Assembly (NCBI GenBank): GCA_020425695.1
Contig: JAGQRE010000012.1
Span: 1-47,014, forward strand
DNA: 47,014 bases
From: Planctomycetota bacterium
GTDB lineage: Bacteria; Planctomycetota; UBA8742; UBA2392
Direction: 5' to 3'
The notes beneath the pieces are model-generated. The model worked only from the letters and a program-made list of their open reading frames with translations, was not told where the DNA came from and searched no databases. Numbering within the stretch: position 1 is the first letter of the stretch; every line of letters starts with the position of its first letter. This document shows positions 24,345 through 31,205 of this stretch, one piece after another. A program made the position numbers and the translations under genes.

Positions 24345-26315
24345 TTGATACGAAGCCGTACCATCCGCACTTTTCTGGCGTTTATGTTGCTGACCGCAAT
24401 TTTCATCTGCGGCTGCAGTGCCGCGTTGGTGACCATTTCGAGCGCGCAGGAATCGGGCAAGCAAGCTGGTTCCGAGCCGGAGCAAGAAGGCAGCGAAGAA
24501 GGCAACAAAACAGACGTTGAGAAGGACTCAACGCCAACGGGCAAAGAGCCGAATGCCGAACCGACCATCCCCGAAAAGGACCTCACCCCAACCGGTCCCG
24601 ATGAGTTGTTCACGCCGCTGCCGGACGACGGCATCTTTGCGGGCACGGTACCCAGCCAGATGTGGAAGGCTGTCGTACTGACCGTGCCCAACGCGGAAAG
24701 CCCGAACGACTTTCCGCAAGAAGACCTGCCATCAAACGCGAGCTACTCGGCGGAGGGGCTGTTGCTGATGCTTGGGCAGCAGCTTGAGTATCTGCCCCAG
24801 ATTCACACCGAAACGAATCAAGAGCGCACGCGTCGTTATGCAGCGCTGCTGCGGAGCGGCGATGCTCCTCGCGCCGATAGCGGAGCCGAACTCGGGCAGC
24901 GTTCCGTGTCGCTGGATCAAGCTGCGGATGCCTTCAACGCCGACATCGTGTTTGCGGTCAGTTTTGTGCCGGGTGAAGGTGAAGCACCCTCGATCGGCGC
25001 GGCCTACCGATATGAGAAAACCGGCGGGATCATCCGCAGCGTACACTGGCAGTTCGGCAAGCTCGCGACGCCGGAGCCCGACAGCATGGTTGCGCTGCTT
25101 GAGAGCCGTGTGAATGAACTGTGCGCAGGTATCGGTGCGACGAAAGATGAGGCCGGCAACACGCTCCAGGTTCCCCATGCGCCAATTCCCCGACTGGCGA
25201 CCGACGACAAGGCGATGCGAGAGTTCGTCAAGTTGCAGCGGGGGCTTGAGGCCGGCGAGCCTGCAAAGGCTTGGATTGCCTTTGATTCGCTGATGAAGCG
25301 TGACCCGCGCTGCGGGCGGGCCGCCCTGTTCGGCATGGAAGTCTTCCGCGCACTTTCGAGTTCCCAAAGCAGTCATGAGGAAAGCGCCAAGTACCTGGAA
25401 CGTGCCGTTGAAGTCGGCCGGGCGGGTGTCGCACTGGCGCCGAACGACGTGTTGCTGCGCGGGCGCTTGTGCTGGATCGCAACAAGCCATTTCAACCGAT
25501 TCGAGTGGGCGCAGGCGGGGCTCAAGCAGGCCCGCCGGGTACAGCCGGCCAACTTCGAACTGATCGGCTGGTGGATGACCTGCTACGAGGTCGCTGACCG
25601 CGAGAAGCAGGCTCAATGGCTGATTGAGCACGCCCTGCCGATCATTAAGGACGGGCGCATTGAGCTGATCCTCGGCAACACCTACTACGGCGGCGGCAAC
25701 TACGCCAAGGGCGTGGAGTGGTACCTCAAGGGTGTCGAGATCGCGCCGCTTGACCATGAGCTTCAGATGAGCCTCGGGTTGTGCGCGAACTATCTGGGTG
25801 AGCGTCTGGCCAAACAGAGGAAGCGTGAAGAGTCGAGCGATGCATTCGCTATCAGCACCGAGGCGCTGGCGGCGGCCCAGGACATAGACCCGCAAGCCAT
25901 GCGCTGGGTTTATGAGTACTACGTGCGTGCCTGTACGCACAAATTCAAGCGCCTGCCGACCAACCCGAACACACTTGAGCGTCTGTTTCTAACCCAGGCG
26001 GCTTTGACCGGGCTTACATCCAACAGTCGCACCGGCGAGTGGGATCGGCTTGTCGTGGATGTGATCAGGCTGCAACGCGACCTGGTACACGACCTTTGTC
26101 GTGAGGCCAAACCGGACGACCCGCTTTACACCATGAAGTTGATCGCGCGACTCCAGTTCGACCTCGTTGAGGATGACCCCGACGACCTGGTGTACACGCT
26201 GTGGCTGATGAAGAACGCAGGCCTGCGCCCCGAGATCTACACGAACCTGATGCTGACCTATGGCCCACTCGTAAACGATTACAAGCCACCGCAGGATGAC
26301 GACGAGCAGGGCTGA
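24345..26315 (+). CDS. TPR lipoprotein of unknown function
   Basis: This encodes 656 residues. TTG 24345 is chosen because AGAGGAGG lies 5 nt upstream. The longer frame (ATG 24285) would put 20 unrelated residues before the signal sequence. A signal peptide ends in IFICGC (atypical lipobox, lipid on Cys). An acidic Glu/Lys/Pro-rich linker follows to about residue 80, then a compact domain with VVLTVPNAESPNDFP and FAVSFVPGEGEAPSIGAAY. From about residue 300 come TPR-like helices (SAKYLERAVEVGRAGVALAP, YAKGVEWYLKGVEIAPLDHE). It is probably an outer- or inner-membrane lipoprotein that scaffolds partners in the periplasm. There is no recognised family. Confidence 0.78.
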   Translation: MIRSRTIRTFLAFMLLTAIFICGCSAALVTISSAQESGKQAGSEPEQEGSEEGNKTDVEKDSTPTGKEPNAEPTIPEKDLTPTGPDELFTPLPDDGIFAGTVPSQMWKAVVLTVPNAESPNDFPQEDLPSNASYSAEGLLLMLGQQLEYLPQIHTETNQERTRRYAALLRSGDAPRADSGAELGQRSVSLDQAADAFNADIVFAVSFVPGEGEAPSIGAAYRYEKTGGIIRSVHWQFGKLATPEPDSMVALLESRVNELCAGIGATKDEAGNTLQVPHAPIPRLATDDKAMREFVKLQRGLEAGEPAKAWIAFDSLMKRDPRCGRAALFGMEVFRALSSSQSSHEESAKYLERAVEVGRAGVALAPNDVLLRGRLCWIATSHFNRFEWAQAGLKQARRVQPANFELIGWWMTCYEVADREKQAQWLIEHALPIIKDGRIELILGNTYYGGGNYAKGVEWYLKGVEIAPLDHELQMSLGLCANYLGERLAKQRKREESSDAFAISTEALAAAQDIDPQAMRWVYEYYVRACTHKFKRLPTNPNTLERLFLTQAALTGLTSNSRTGEWDRLVVDVIRLQRDLVHDLCREAKPDDPLYTMKLIARLQFDLVEDDPDDLVYTLWLMKNAGLRPEIYTNLMLTYGPLVNDYKPPQDDDEQG

Positions 26316-26321
26316 TCCGCA

Positions 26322-26350
26322 TTGCGCGATTCGAGCGACGCAAGCATAGT
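26322..26350 (+). promoter_or_regulatory. Candidate promoter for pyrK, leaderless layout
   Basis: TTGCGC at 26322-26327 and CATAGT at 26345-26350 (4/6) are separated by 17 bp. The -10 is followed by 6 nt and then the pyrK ATG at 26357. No Shine-Dalgarno is seen. Confidence 0.4.
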
Positions 26351-26356
26351 GCGGGC

Positions 26357-27196
26357 ATGAGCACGACCACAGAACGCCAACCACTGCTGCACGACGCGAC
26401 GGTCACTCGACGTGTCGATTTCGGGCATGGTTACTTTGAGCTGTTCCTCGAAGCACCCGAACTTGCGGCAAGTATGCAGGCCGGCCAGTTTTTCAATATT
26501 CGTGTGCGCAACGAGCTGTTTCCGTTGCTGCGTCGTCCGTTCTCAAGTTTTGACTTGATCAAAGACGTGCGCGGCAGGCCTACAGGCGTGAGTGTTCTCG
26601 GGCATGTCGTGGGGCAGGGAACGCGGATGCTGGCACAGATGGATGAAGGCGATCGTATTCATCTTAACGGTCCGCTTGGTCACGCGTTTGAGCTGCCCGA
26701 AGACCCGAACACCCGCATTTTCATGGTCGGTGGGGGAATCGGGCTGGCGCCTTTCCTGCATAGTGTTCGGCAGTGGGGCGGCGGTGAGCCCGCACGCGAC
26801 CTTGTTTTGCTAGCGGGTGCACGCAGCCAGCGCGACTTGGGCTTCATGAAGCGCTTCGCGAATGCGGGCGCAAACGTGCTGATCGCGACGGAAGATGGCA
26901 GCGTTGGTGTGAAGGGGCGCGTCACGGTGCTGCTTGAGGCTGAGTTGGCAGCGCTCAAGGGTAAGCCCGCCATGGTGCTGACCTGCGGCCCGTGGGCGAT
27001 GATGGATGCCGTGGCGCAGATCTGCATTCAGGCCGGCGTGCCAAGCTACGCAAGCCTTGAAAGCATCATGGCCTGCGGCTACGGCGTGTGTAACGGCTGT
27101 GTTGCGCGCGTGAAGGCTGACACCGACGAGGGCTTCCGCTACGCGAAGACGTGCGTCGAAGGCACGGTGATGGATTGCAGCAAGCTGATCTGGTAG
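26357..27196 (+). CDS. pyrK: Dihydroorotate dehydrogenase electron-transfer subunit (PyrK family)
   Basis: This encodes 279 residues of the ferredoxin-reductase type. The FAD-binding barrel has the RPFSSFDL motif. The nucleotide part has MVGGGIGLAPFLHSVRQ and VLLAGARSQRDLG. LTCGPWAMMDAV precedes the [2Fe-2S] cysteines in SIMACGYGVCNGCVARV plus Cys in YAKTCVEGTVMD. PyrK passes electrons from PyrDB to NAD in pyrimidine synthesis. No pyrD gene is in the window, so it could also serve another flavoprotein. It is convergent with def, with 6 bp between stops. Confidence 0.88.
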   Translation: MSTTTERQPLLHDATVTRRVDFGHGYFELFLEAPELAASMQAGQFFNIRVRNELFPLLRRPFSSFDLIKDVRGRPTGVSVLGHVVGQGTRMLAQMDEGDRIHLNGPLGHAFELPEDPNTRIFMVGGGIGLAPFLHSVRQWGGGEPARDLVLLAGARSQRDLGFMKRFANAGANVLIATEDGSVGVKGRVTVLLEAELAALKGKPAMVLTCGPWAMMDAVAQICIQAGVPSYASLESIMACGYGVCNGCVARVKADTDEGFRYAKTCVEGTVMDCSKLIW

Positions 27197-27202
27197 CGCG
27201 TC

Positions 27203-27724
27203 CTATGCCCGAGCGTGCGAGCGCTTGTAGTTCTTCTTCATCGTGTCGAGATCTTTGCGCAGCTTCACGAACTCGGCCGGCTCAAGGTCCTGGACAAACA
27301 GGTTGCCATCGAGGTGGTCGCGCTCATGCAACAATGCGCGGGCCAGCAACTTCTCACCGGTGACTTCAAACCACTCACCTTTGACGTTCTGGGCGCGCAT
27401 CGTGACCTTCATGGGTCGCATTTTTTTGGCGAACATGCCGGGGAATGACAGGCAGCCTTCGTCGCCCCACTGCTCGCCGTCTACGCTCACGACTTCCGGA
27501 TTGATCAGGGCGATTTCAGTTTCGGGTGGCTGGTCTTCGCCACAGTTAACCACGAAGATGCGCTTGCCGATGCCCACTTGCGGCGCGGCCAGCCCCACGC
27601 CGCGCTCCTGGTACATGGTCAGGAACATCTCTTCGACGATTTGCTCAAGACGCGGCCCGAACTCAGTGACGGGCTCGGCCGGCGTGCTGAGTATCGGGTC
27701 GGGATATTTGACAATCTTTAGCAA
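27203..27724 (-). CDS. def: Peptide deformylase
   Basis: This encodes 173 residues. The start is TTG 27724 (LKIVKYPDPIL), with AAGG about 7 nt upstream. All three catalytic motifs are present: GVGLAAPQVG, EGCLSFPG (Cys metal ligand) and HERDHLDG (two His ligands and catalytic Glu). It removes the formyl group from new proteins. The C-terminal extension is basic (KKNYKRSHARA). It is divergent from the TPR gene at 27889. Confidence 0.93.
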   Translation of the reverse strand: MLKIVKYPDPILSTPAEPVTEFGPRLEQIVEEMFLTMYQERGVGLAAPQVGIGKRIFVVNCGEDQPPETEIALINPEVVSVDGEQWGDEGCLSFPGMFAKKMRPMKVTMRAQNVKGEWFEVTGEKLLARALLHERDHLDGNLFVQDLEPAEFVKLRKDLDTMKKNYKRSHARA

Positions 27725-27805
27725 CGAATCGCCTTTCTTCCGGCAGTCAGCCCGGAAAGCCCAATTTTAGCGGCTTTAAGTCGGCAGACAAGAAGCGGCC
27801 TGCCC

Positions 27806-27834
27806 TTGCAACAATCAACGCCAATGGACACAAT
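27806..27834 (+). promoter_or_regulatory. Candidate promoter for the TPR gene at 27889
   Basis: TTGCAA at 27806-27811 and CACAAT at 27829-27834 (4/6 each) are separated by 17 bp in the 164-bp divergent region between def and the TPR gene. Confidence 0.3.
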
Positions 27835-27888
27835 AAATAGTCCGGAACGGTTTATAGAAATAGGGAACAGCCCCCAGAGGAAGCCCTT

Positions 27889-29256
27889 ATGGCGGATGTA
27901 AGTAAATTCATCGCGAAAGCCGACGAAGCGCTCAAGAAGCGTAACTACGATTACGCGATCCAAATGTACCAGTCGGCCATGGAGGCTGATCCGAGCAACC
28001 CTGAGGCACGTCGAAACTATCGCCTGGCGCTGATACGCAAGTATGACGCGCAGGGTTATCCGAAGGGTTTTGGGTTTGGCGGACTGAAGACCATCGCCAT
28101 CTCAAAGAACCCTGAAAAGCTGCTGGTGGAGTACGAGAAGCTGGTCGAAAAGGACCCGAAGGGCATCAAGTACAACCTGCGCGTGGCTGAAACGCTCGCT
28201 GCCATGGGCCACCATGAAGGCGCCTGCGCGGTACTTGAGTTCGCAGCCAAAGCGGGCGACGTGAAGGGTGAAAAGCTTGCCCCTCAGCTGTTCATGCTTC
28301 TGGCCAAGGAATACGGCGAAGTCGGCAAGGGGCAGGAAGCGACCAAGATTCTTGCCCGGGCCGCGAAACTCGCTCCCAACGACAAGCAGATTCAGACCCT
28401 GCAAAAAGAGCTTGCCGCCAAGAACTACAACGCGGGCGTGTCAGGCGCGAAGTCGTCCTACGACCTCGTTCGCAACCGCGATGAGGCGACATTGCTTGAA
28501 AAGATGCGCTCAGGCCAGATCACAGAAGAAGACGCCGAGCTTCTGCTTGCCGAAGAAGAAAAGAAGTTGCAGGAAAACCCGCTGGACCGTCGCGCCATTC
28601 GCTCTGTGGGCGAGATCCTGGTGAAGCGCAAGAAGTACCTCGAAGCTTACAAGCGCTTGATGGACTTCATGAAGGTTGACCCAAGTGCCTCAGAAGTTGG
28701 TGAACTGGCGTCAAAGTACAAGAATCAGTACTACGACGGCATGATCCAGCTGTGCATCAAGAAGGCCCACGCTGAGCCTGCGAAGGCTGCTGCCTATCAG
28801 GCCAAAGCTAACGAGTTCCGGGAAGAGCGGAAGAAATTCCAGCTTGAGGATTGGGGCATGCAGGTTCAGGCCGCCCCGACCGACCTGGATAAGCGCTTCC
28901 ACTACGGGCAGGCGCTGTTCGATGCGGGCAATGAGTCTGAAGCCTTCAAGCAGTTCCAGAAGGCCGTGAAGAGCCCCAAGTTCTCCAAGAAGGCCGGGCT
29001 GATGATGGGCCAGTGCCTGCTGACGATGGGTCGGATCGAGATGGCCGAGATGGCTTTCCAGCAGGTTGAGAAGCAGCTGACGGACGGCGACGAAGATCTG
29101 CAGAAGGACCTGATGTACTTCGAAGCCGAACTGATGGAAAAGAAGGGCGATGTACCGGGCGCCCTCGACAAGTTCCGCGAGTTGTACATGCAGGATATGG
29201 AGTTCCGCGATGTTGAAGCGCGGATTGAGCACTTGAAGGGCGGCACCCCGGCTTAA
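27889..29256 (+). CDS. Cytoplasmic TPR protein of unknown function
   Basis: This encodes 455 residues with AGAGGA 7 nt upstream of the ATG. It opens with a TPR (IAKADEALKKRNYDYAIQMY), has a conserved-looking basic insert (YPKGFGFGGLKTIAISKNP), then further helix pairs (EATKILARAAKLAP, EAFKQFQKAVKSPKFSKKAG, GALDKFRELYMQDM). There is no signal peptide or membrane helix. It is rich in Lys/Glu, like a well-expressed soluble scaffold. The neighbouring small TPR gene lies 22 bp downstream with rpsT beyond, so it may be linked to translation or growth. No function was assigned. Confidence 0.82.
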   Translation: MADVSKFIAKADEALKKRNYDYAIQMYQSAMEADPSNPEARRNYRLALIRKYDAQGYPKGFGFGGLKTIAISKNPEKLLVEYEKLVEKDPKGIKYNLRVAETLAAMGHHEGACAVLEFAAKAGDVKGEKLAPQLFMLLAKEYGEVGKGQEATKILARAAKLAPNDKQIQTLQKELAAKNYNAGVSGAKSSYDLVRNRDEATLLEKMRSGQITEEDAELLLAEEEKKLQENPLDRRAIRSVGEILVKRKKYLEAYKRLMDFMKVDPSASEVGELASKYKNQYYDGMIQLCIKKAHAEPAKAAAYQAKANEFREERKKFQLEDWGMQVQAAPTDLDKRFHYGQALFDAGNESEAFKQFQKAVKSPKFSKKAGLMMGQCLLTMGRIEMAEMAFQQVEKQLTDGDEDLQKDLMYFEAELMEKKGDVPGALDKFRELYMQDMEFRDVEARIEHLKGGTPA

Positions 29257-29278
29257 GCGGATGCGATAGGCGGTACAC

Positions 29279-29608
29279 GTGACCGAGATCGACAAAGGCA
29301 AAGACGAATTTGAAACGGGGCGTTGGTCGAAGGCCTACGCCCTGTTTCAAAAGTCACTCGAAGGGCGGAACGCTTCCGAGCGCCAGGTTGCTGAAGTTCG
29401 CCTGCTGATGGCCAGATGCCTCGTGCAAATGGGTGAGCCCGATCAGGCCGAGACCGAACTCAGGGACGTGAAGCCAAAGCTTAGCCCGACAGATGCTGAG
29501 CTGGTGAAAGAGTTTGAACGCGCCTGGACTGAGGTTGAAGACACGCGCAAGCTGGGCAAAGCCGAGATCGAAAAGCGCCGCGCAGCCGCCAAGGCCGAGC
29601 AAAACTAG
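29279..29608 (+). CDS. Small TPR protein
   Basis: This encodes 109 residues. The GTG start has AGGCGG 5 nt upstream. It has two TPR-like helix pairs (FETGRWSKAYALFQKSLEGR, RLLMARCLVQMGEPDQAETE) and a charged helical tail ending KRRAAAKAEQN. It lies 22 bp after the larger TPR gene and is probably co-transcribed and may form a complex with it. The family is unknown. Confidence 0.72.
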   Translation: MTEIDKGKDEFETGRWSKAYALFQKSLEGRNASERQVAEVRLLMARCLVQMGEPDQAETELRDVKPKLSPTDAELVKEFERAWTEVEDTRKLGKAEIEKRRAAAKAEQN

Positions 29609-29665
29609 CCCTGAACCTGCGTAAAGCTCGCACGGAAAACGCTGACTGGATTTCCGACTGCCCCG

Positions 29666-29693
29666 TTGCAGGGGTACCCGGAATTACTACACT
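29666..29693 (+). promoter_or_regulatory. Weak candidate promoter for rpsT
   Basis: TTGCAG at 29666-29671 and TACACT at 29688-29693 (4/6) are separated by 16 bp in the 117-bp gap before rpsT. The -35 match is poor (3/6). Confidence 0.25.
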
Positions 29694-29725
29694 TCTCCGC
29701 CTGTCTTGAAAGGCTTGAGGAAGCA

Positions 29726-29986
29726 ATGGCACACACAAACCAGGCAAAGAAACGCATTCGTCAGGCGGAGAAGCAGCGCCTGCATAACCGTACCGTTCGC
29801 TCTGAGTTGCGCACCAGCATCAAGCGCTTCCGTACCGCGGCGACCAAGAACGACGAAGGCACCGGCAAGCTTCTTTCAGCAGTCGAGTCGAAGCTGGACA
29901 AAGCCGCCAAGCGCAACGTGATTCCGACGAGCCGCGCGAATCGCATCAAGTCGCGCCTCAAGAAGTTGACGACCAAGTCAGCCTAG
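29726..29986 (+). CDS. rpsT: 30S ribosomal protein bS20
   Basis: This encodes 86 residues, the usual size. It starts AHTNQAKKRIRQAEKQRLHN, the diagnostic bS20 N-terminus, followed by three helices rich in Lys/Arg with SAVESKLDKAAKRNVI and the end NRIKSRLKKL. It binds 16S rRNA in the body of the small subunit. GAGGA precedes the ATG. The frame is open 20 codons further upstream but is not homologous there. A small hairpin (CTAGCC/GGCTAG, 29983-29997) spans its stop and the gap to the next gene. Confidence 0.95.
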   Translation: MAHTNQAKKRIRQAEKQRLHNRTVRSELRTSIKRFRTAATKNDEGTGKLLSAVESKLDKAAKRNVIPTSRANRIKSRLKKLTTKSA

Positions 29987-29999
29987 CCACGGGCTAGTT

Positions 30000-31127
30000 A
30001 TGTTGAAGCAACCAACAGCACGAGTGCTCGCAACGGCGGCACTCGTGCTGCTTGTTTTGGGCGCTTGTAGCCCCGCTGAGCCTTACCCGCCGCCAGCGCC
30101 ACGGACACTCGCATCGGCCGAACGAGCCATGCGAATTGGCGATATCGATCGATTGCGCAGTGACTTGAACAAAGACGCCGGTTTGGCGGCGCGAGCGGTG
30201 AAGCTGGCGTCGTACTTGGACCCGGAGGCGTGGCTTGTCGCGACGGGTACCGTCACACGTGAGCATGATCTCGGGCGTGCATACAAGGCGATGCTGGCGG
30301 GGAACGATGCGGAGTTGGCCGTGATGATGGGCTTCGGCGACCAGGCCCTGACCGCCGATATTCTTGACGGCGGCTCAAGTATCTATGCGCGACGGGCCAA
30401 CGGGCGGAACTACTTCGATTCCGGGCCGCAGCCGCTCGATCTGATGAACGACGTGCTGCTGCCGCAGCTACCCGAAAGCTGCCTCGCGATGCACCTGTCG
30501 TTTTGGGGACGTCTGAAAGGTCGCAGTTATCGCTTACGATACGGGTTTGATGGCGGCGGCGTGACAACCTTGCAGGCGGCGTACGAGCTGGCCCGCGAGG
30601 AGTTTGAAATAGCCGCTGACGCGACACGCCACGGCGATGCTATCGGGGCGATACCGGTCGCGTTCCGGAGTTGGGGCCTGGATGTCACGTGTCTGAACGA
30701 CGAATGCTGGTTCGGTGCGGAGTTCCGCTTGCTGCGCCCCGACGGGACGCTCCTTCATCTGAAGCTCGCCCGTGATCAGCACGGCTGGGCGCTGACGGAG
30801 AGCGCTGTGTCGACCCGGGACGAGCGACTGAGCGCCAAGCGCGACGAACGCCTGCGTATCATCCAGAAGCGTCTCAAAGACTATGTGCGGGCACTCGGAA
30901 GTTGGCCGGACACGCTGGGCAAGATTTCCTCGGAGTGGCTGAACGTGAAAGACCCGACCGGTGAACAAGGGTTGTTCGGCTGGATAGACCATAGCGACAA
31001 GCGAGTAATCATGCTCGAACTCGCCCCGGGGGCCGATTCCGGCTATGCCGCGCGCAGCACGTCAGTAACCGATAAGGGGCAGCGGGCGATCACAATGGAC
31101 GGCAAGTTCATCTGGCTGAAGCCGTAA
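30000..31127 (+). CDS. Lipoprotein of unknown function
   Basis: This encodes 375 residues, 13 bp after rpsT. The signal peptide ends in the lipobox LVLGACSP. The mature part starts with a Pro-rich stretch, then a helical domain (SAERAMRIGDIDRLRSDLNK), then a mixed region with FGAEFRLLRPDGTLLHLKLA. A charged helix precedes YVRALGSWPDTLGKISSEWL and GEQGLFGWIDHSDKRVIMLE, which resembles the pilin-like or general-secretion-related domains seen in many lipoproteins (not certain). It is probably anchored facing the periplasm. No family was assigned. The stem spanning 29983-29997 sits directly before its ATG and may lower translation. Confidence 0.75.
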   Translation: MLKQPTARVLATAALVLLVLGACSPAEPYPPPAPRTLASAERAMRIGDIDRLRSDLNKDAGLAARAVKLASYLDPEAWLVATGTVTREHDLGRAYKAMLAGNDAELAVMMGFGDQALTADILDGGSSIYARRANGRNYFDSGPQPLDLMNDVLLPQLPESCLAMHLSFWGRLKGRSYRLRYGFDGGGVTTLQAAYELAREEFEIAADATRHGDAIGAIPVAFRSWGLDVTCLNDECWFGAEFRLLRPDGTLLHLKLARDQHGWALTESAVSTRDERLSAKRDERLRIIQKRLKDYVRALGSWPDTLGKISSEWLNVKDPTGEQGLFGWIDHSDKRVIMLELAPGADSGYAARSTSVTDKGQRAITMDGKFIWLKP

Positions 31128-31173
31128 CCCGTATCACTCACAAATCTTGCGCACAGTACGCCCGAATTATCGG

Positions 31174-31179
31174 TATACT
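31174..31179 (+). promoter_or_regulatory. -10 box (TATACT) upstream of the acidic-protein/porin/SemiSWEET operon
   Basis: TATACT (5/6) is followed 5 nt later by an in-frame TTG at 31185 and by ATG 31206. A -35 is unclear: TTGCGC at 31147 is too far (21 bp), and GCACAG is weak at 17 bp. Confidence 0.42.
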
Positions 31180-31205
31180 TCGGGTTGGTCTCTATTTCGG
31201 TTGCC

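Noticed and set aside
24732..25940. Long minus-strand ORF of 402 codons opposite the TPR lipoprotein
   Set aside because: The sense frame has a signal peptide, lipobox, strong Shine-Dalgarno and TPRs. The antisense frame is a shadow of its codon bias.
29983..29997. CTAGCC/GGCTAG hairpin after rpsT as a terminator
   Set aside because: The stem is only 6 bp, has no U tract and sits directly before the next ATG, so an operon is more likely. It may affect translation instead.
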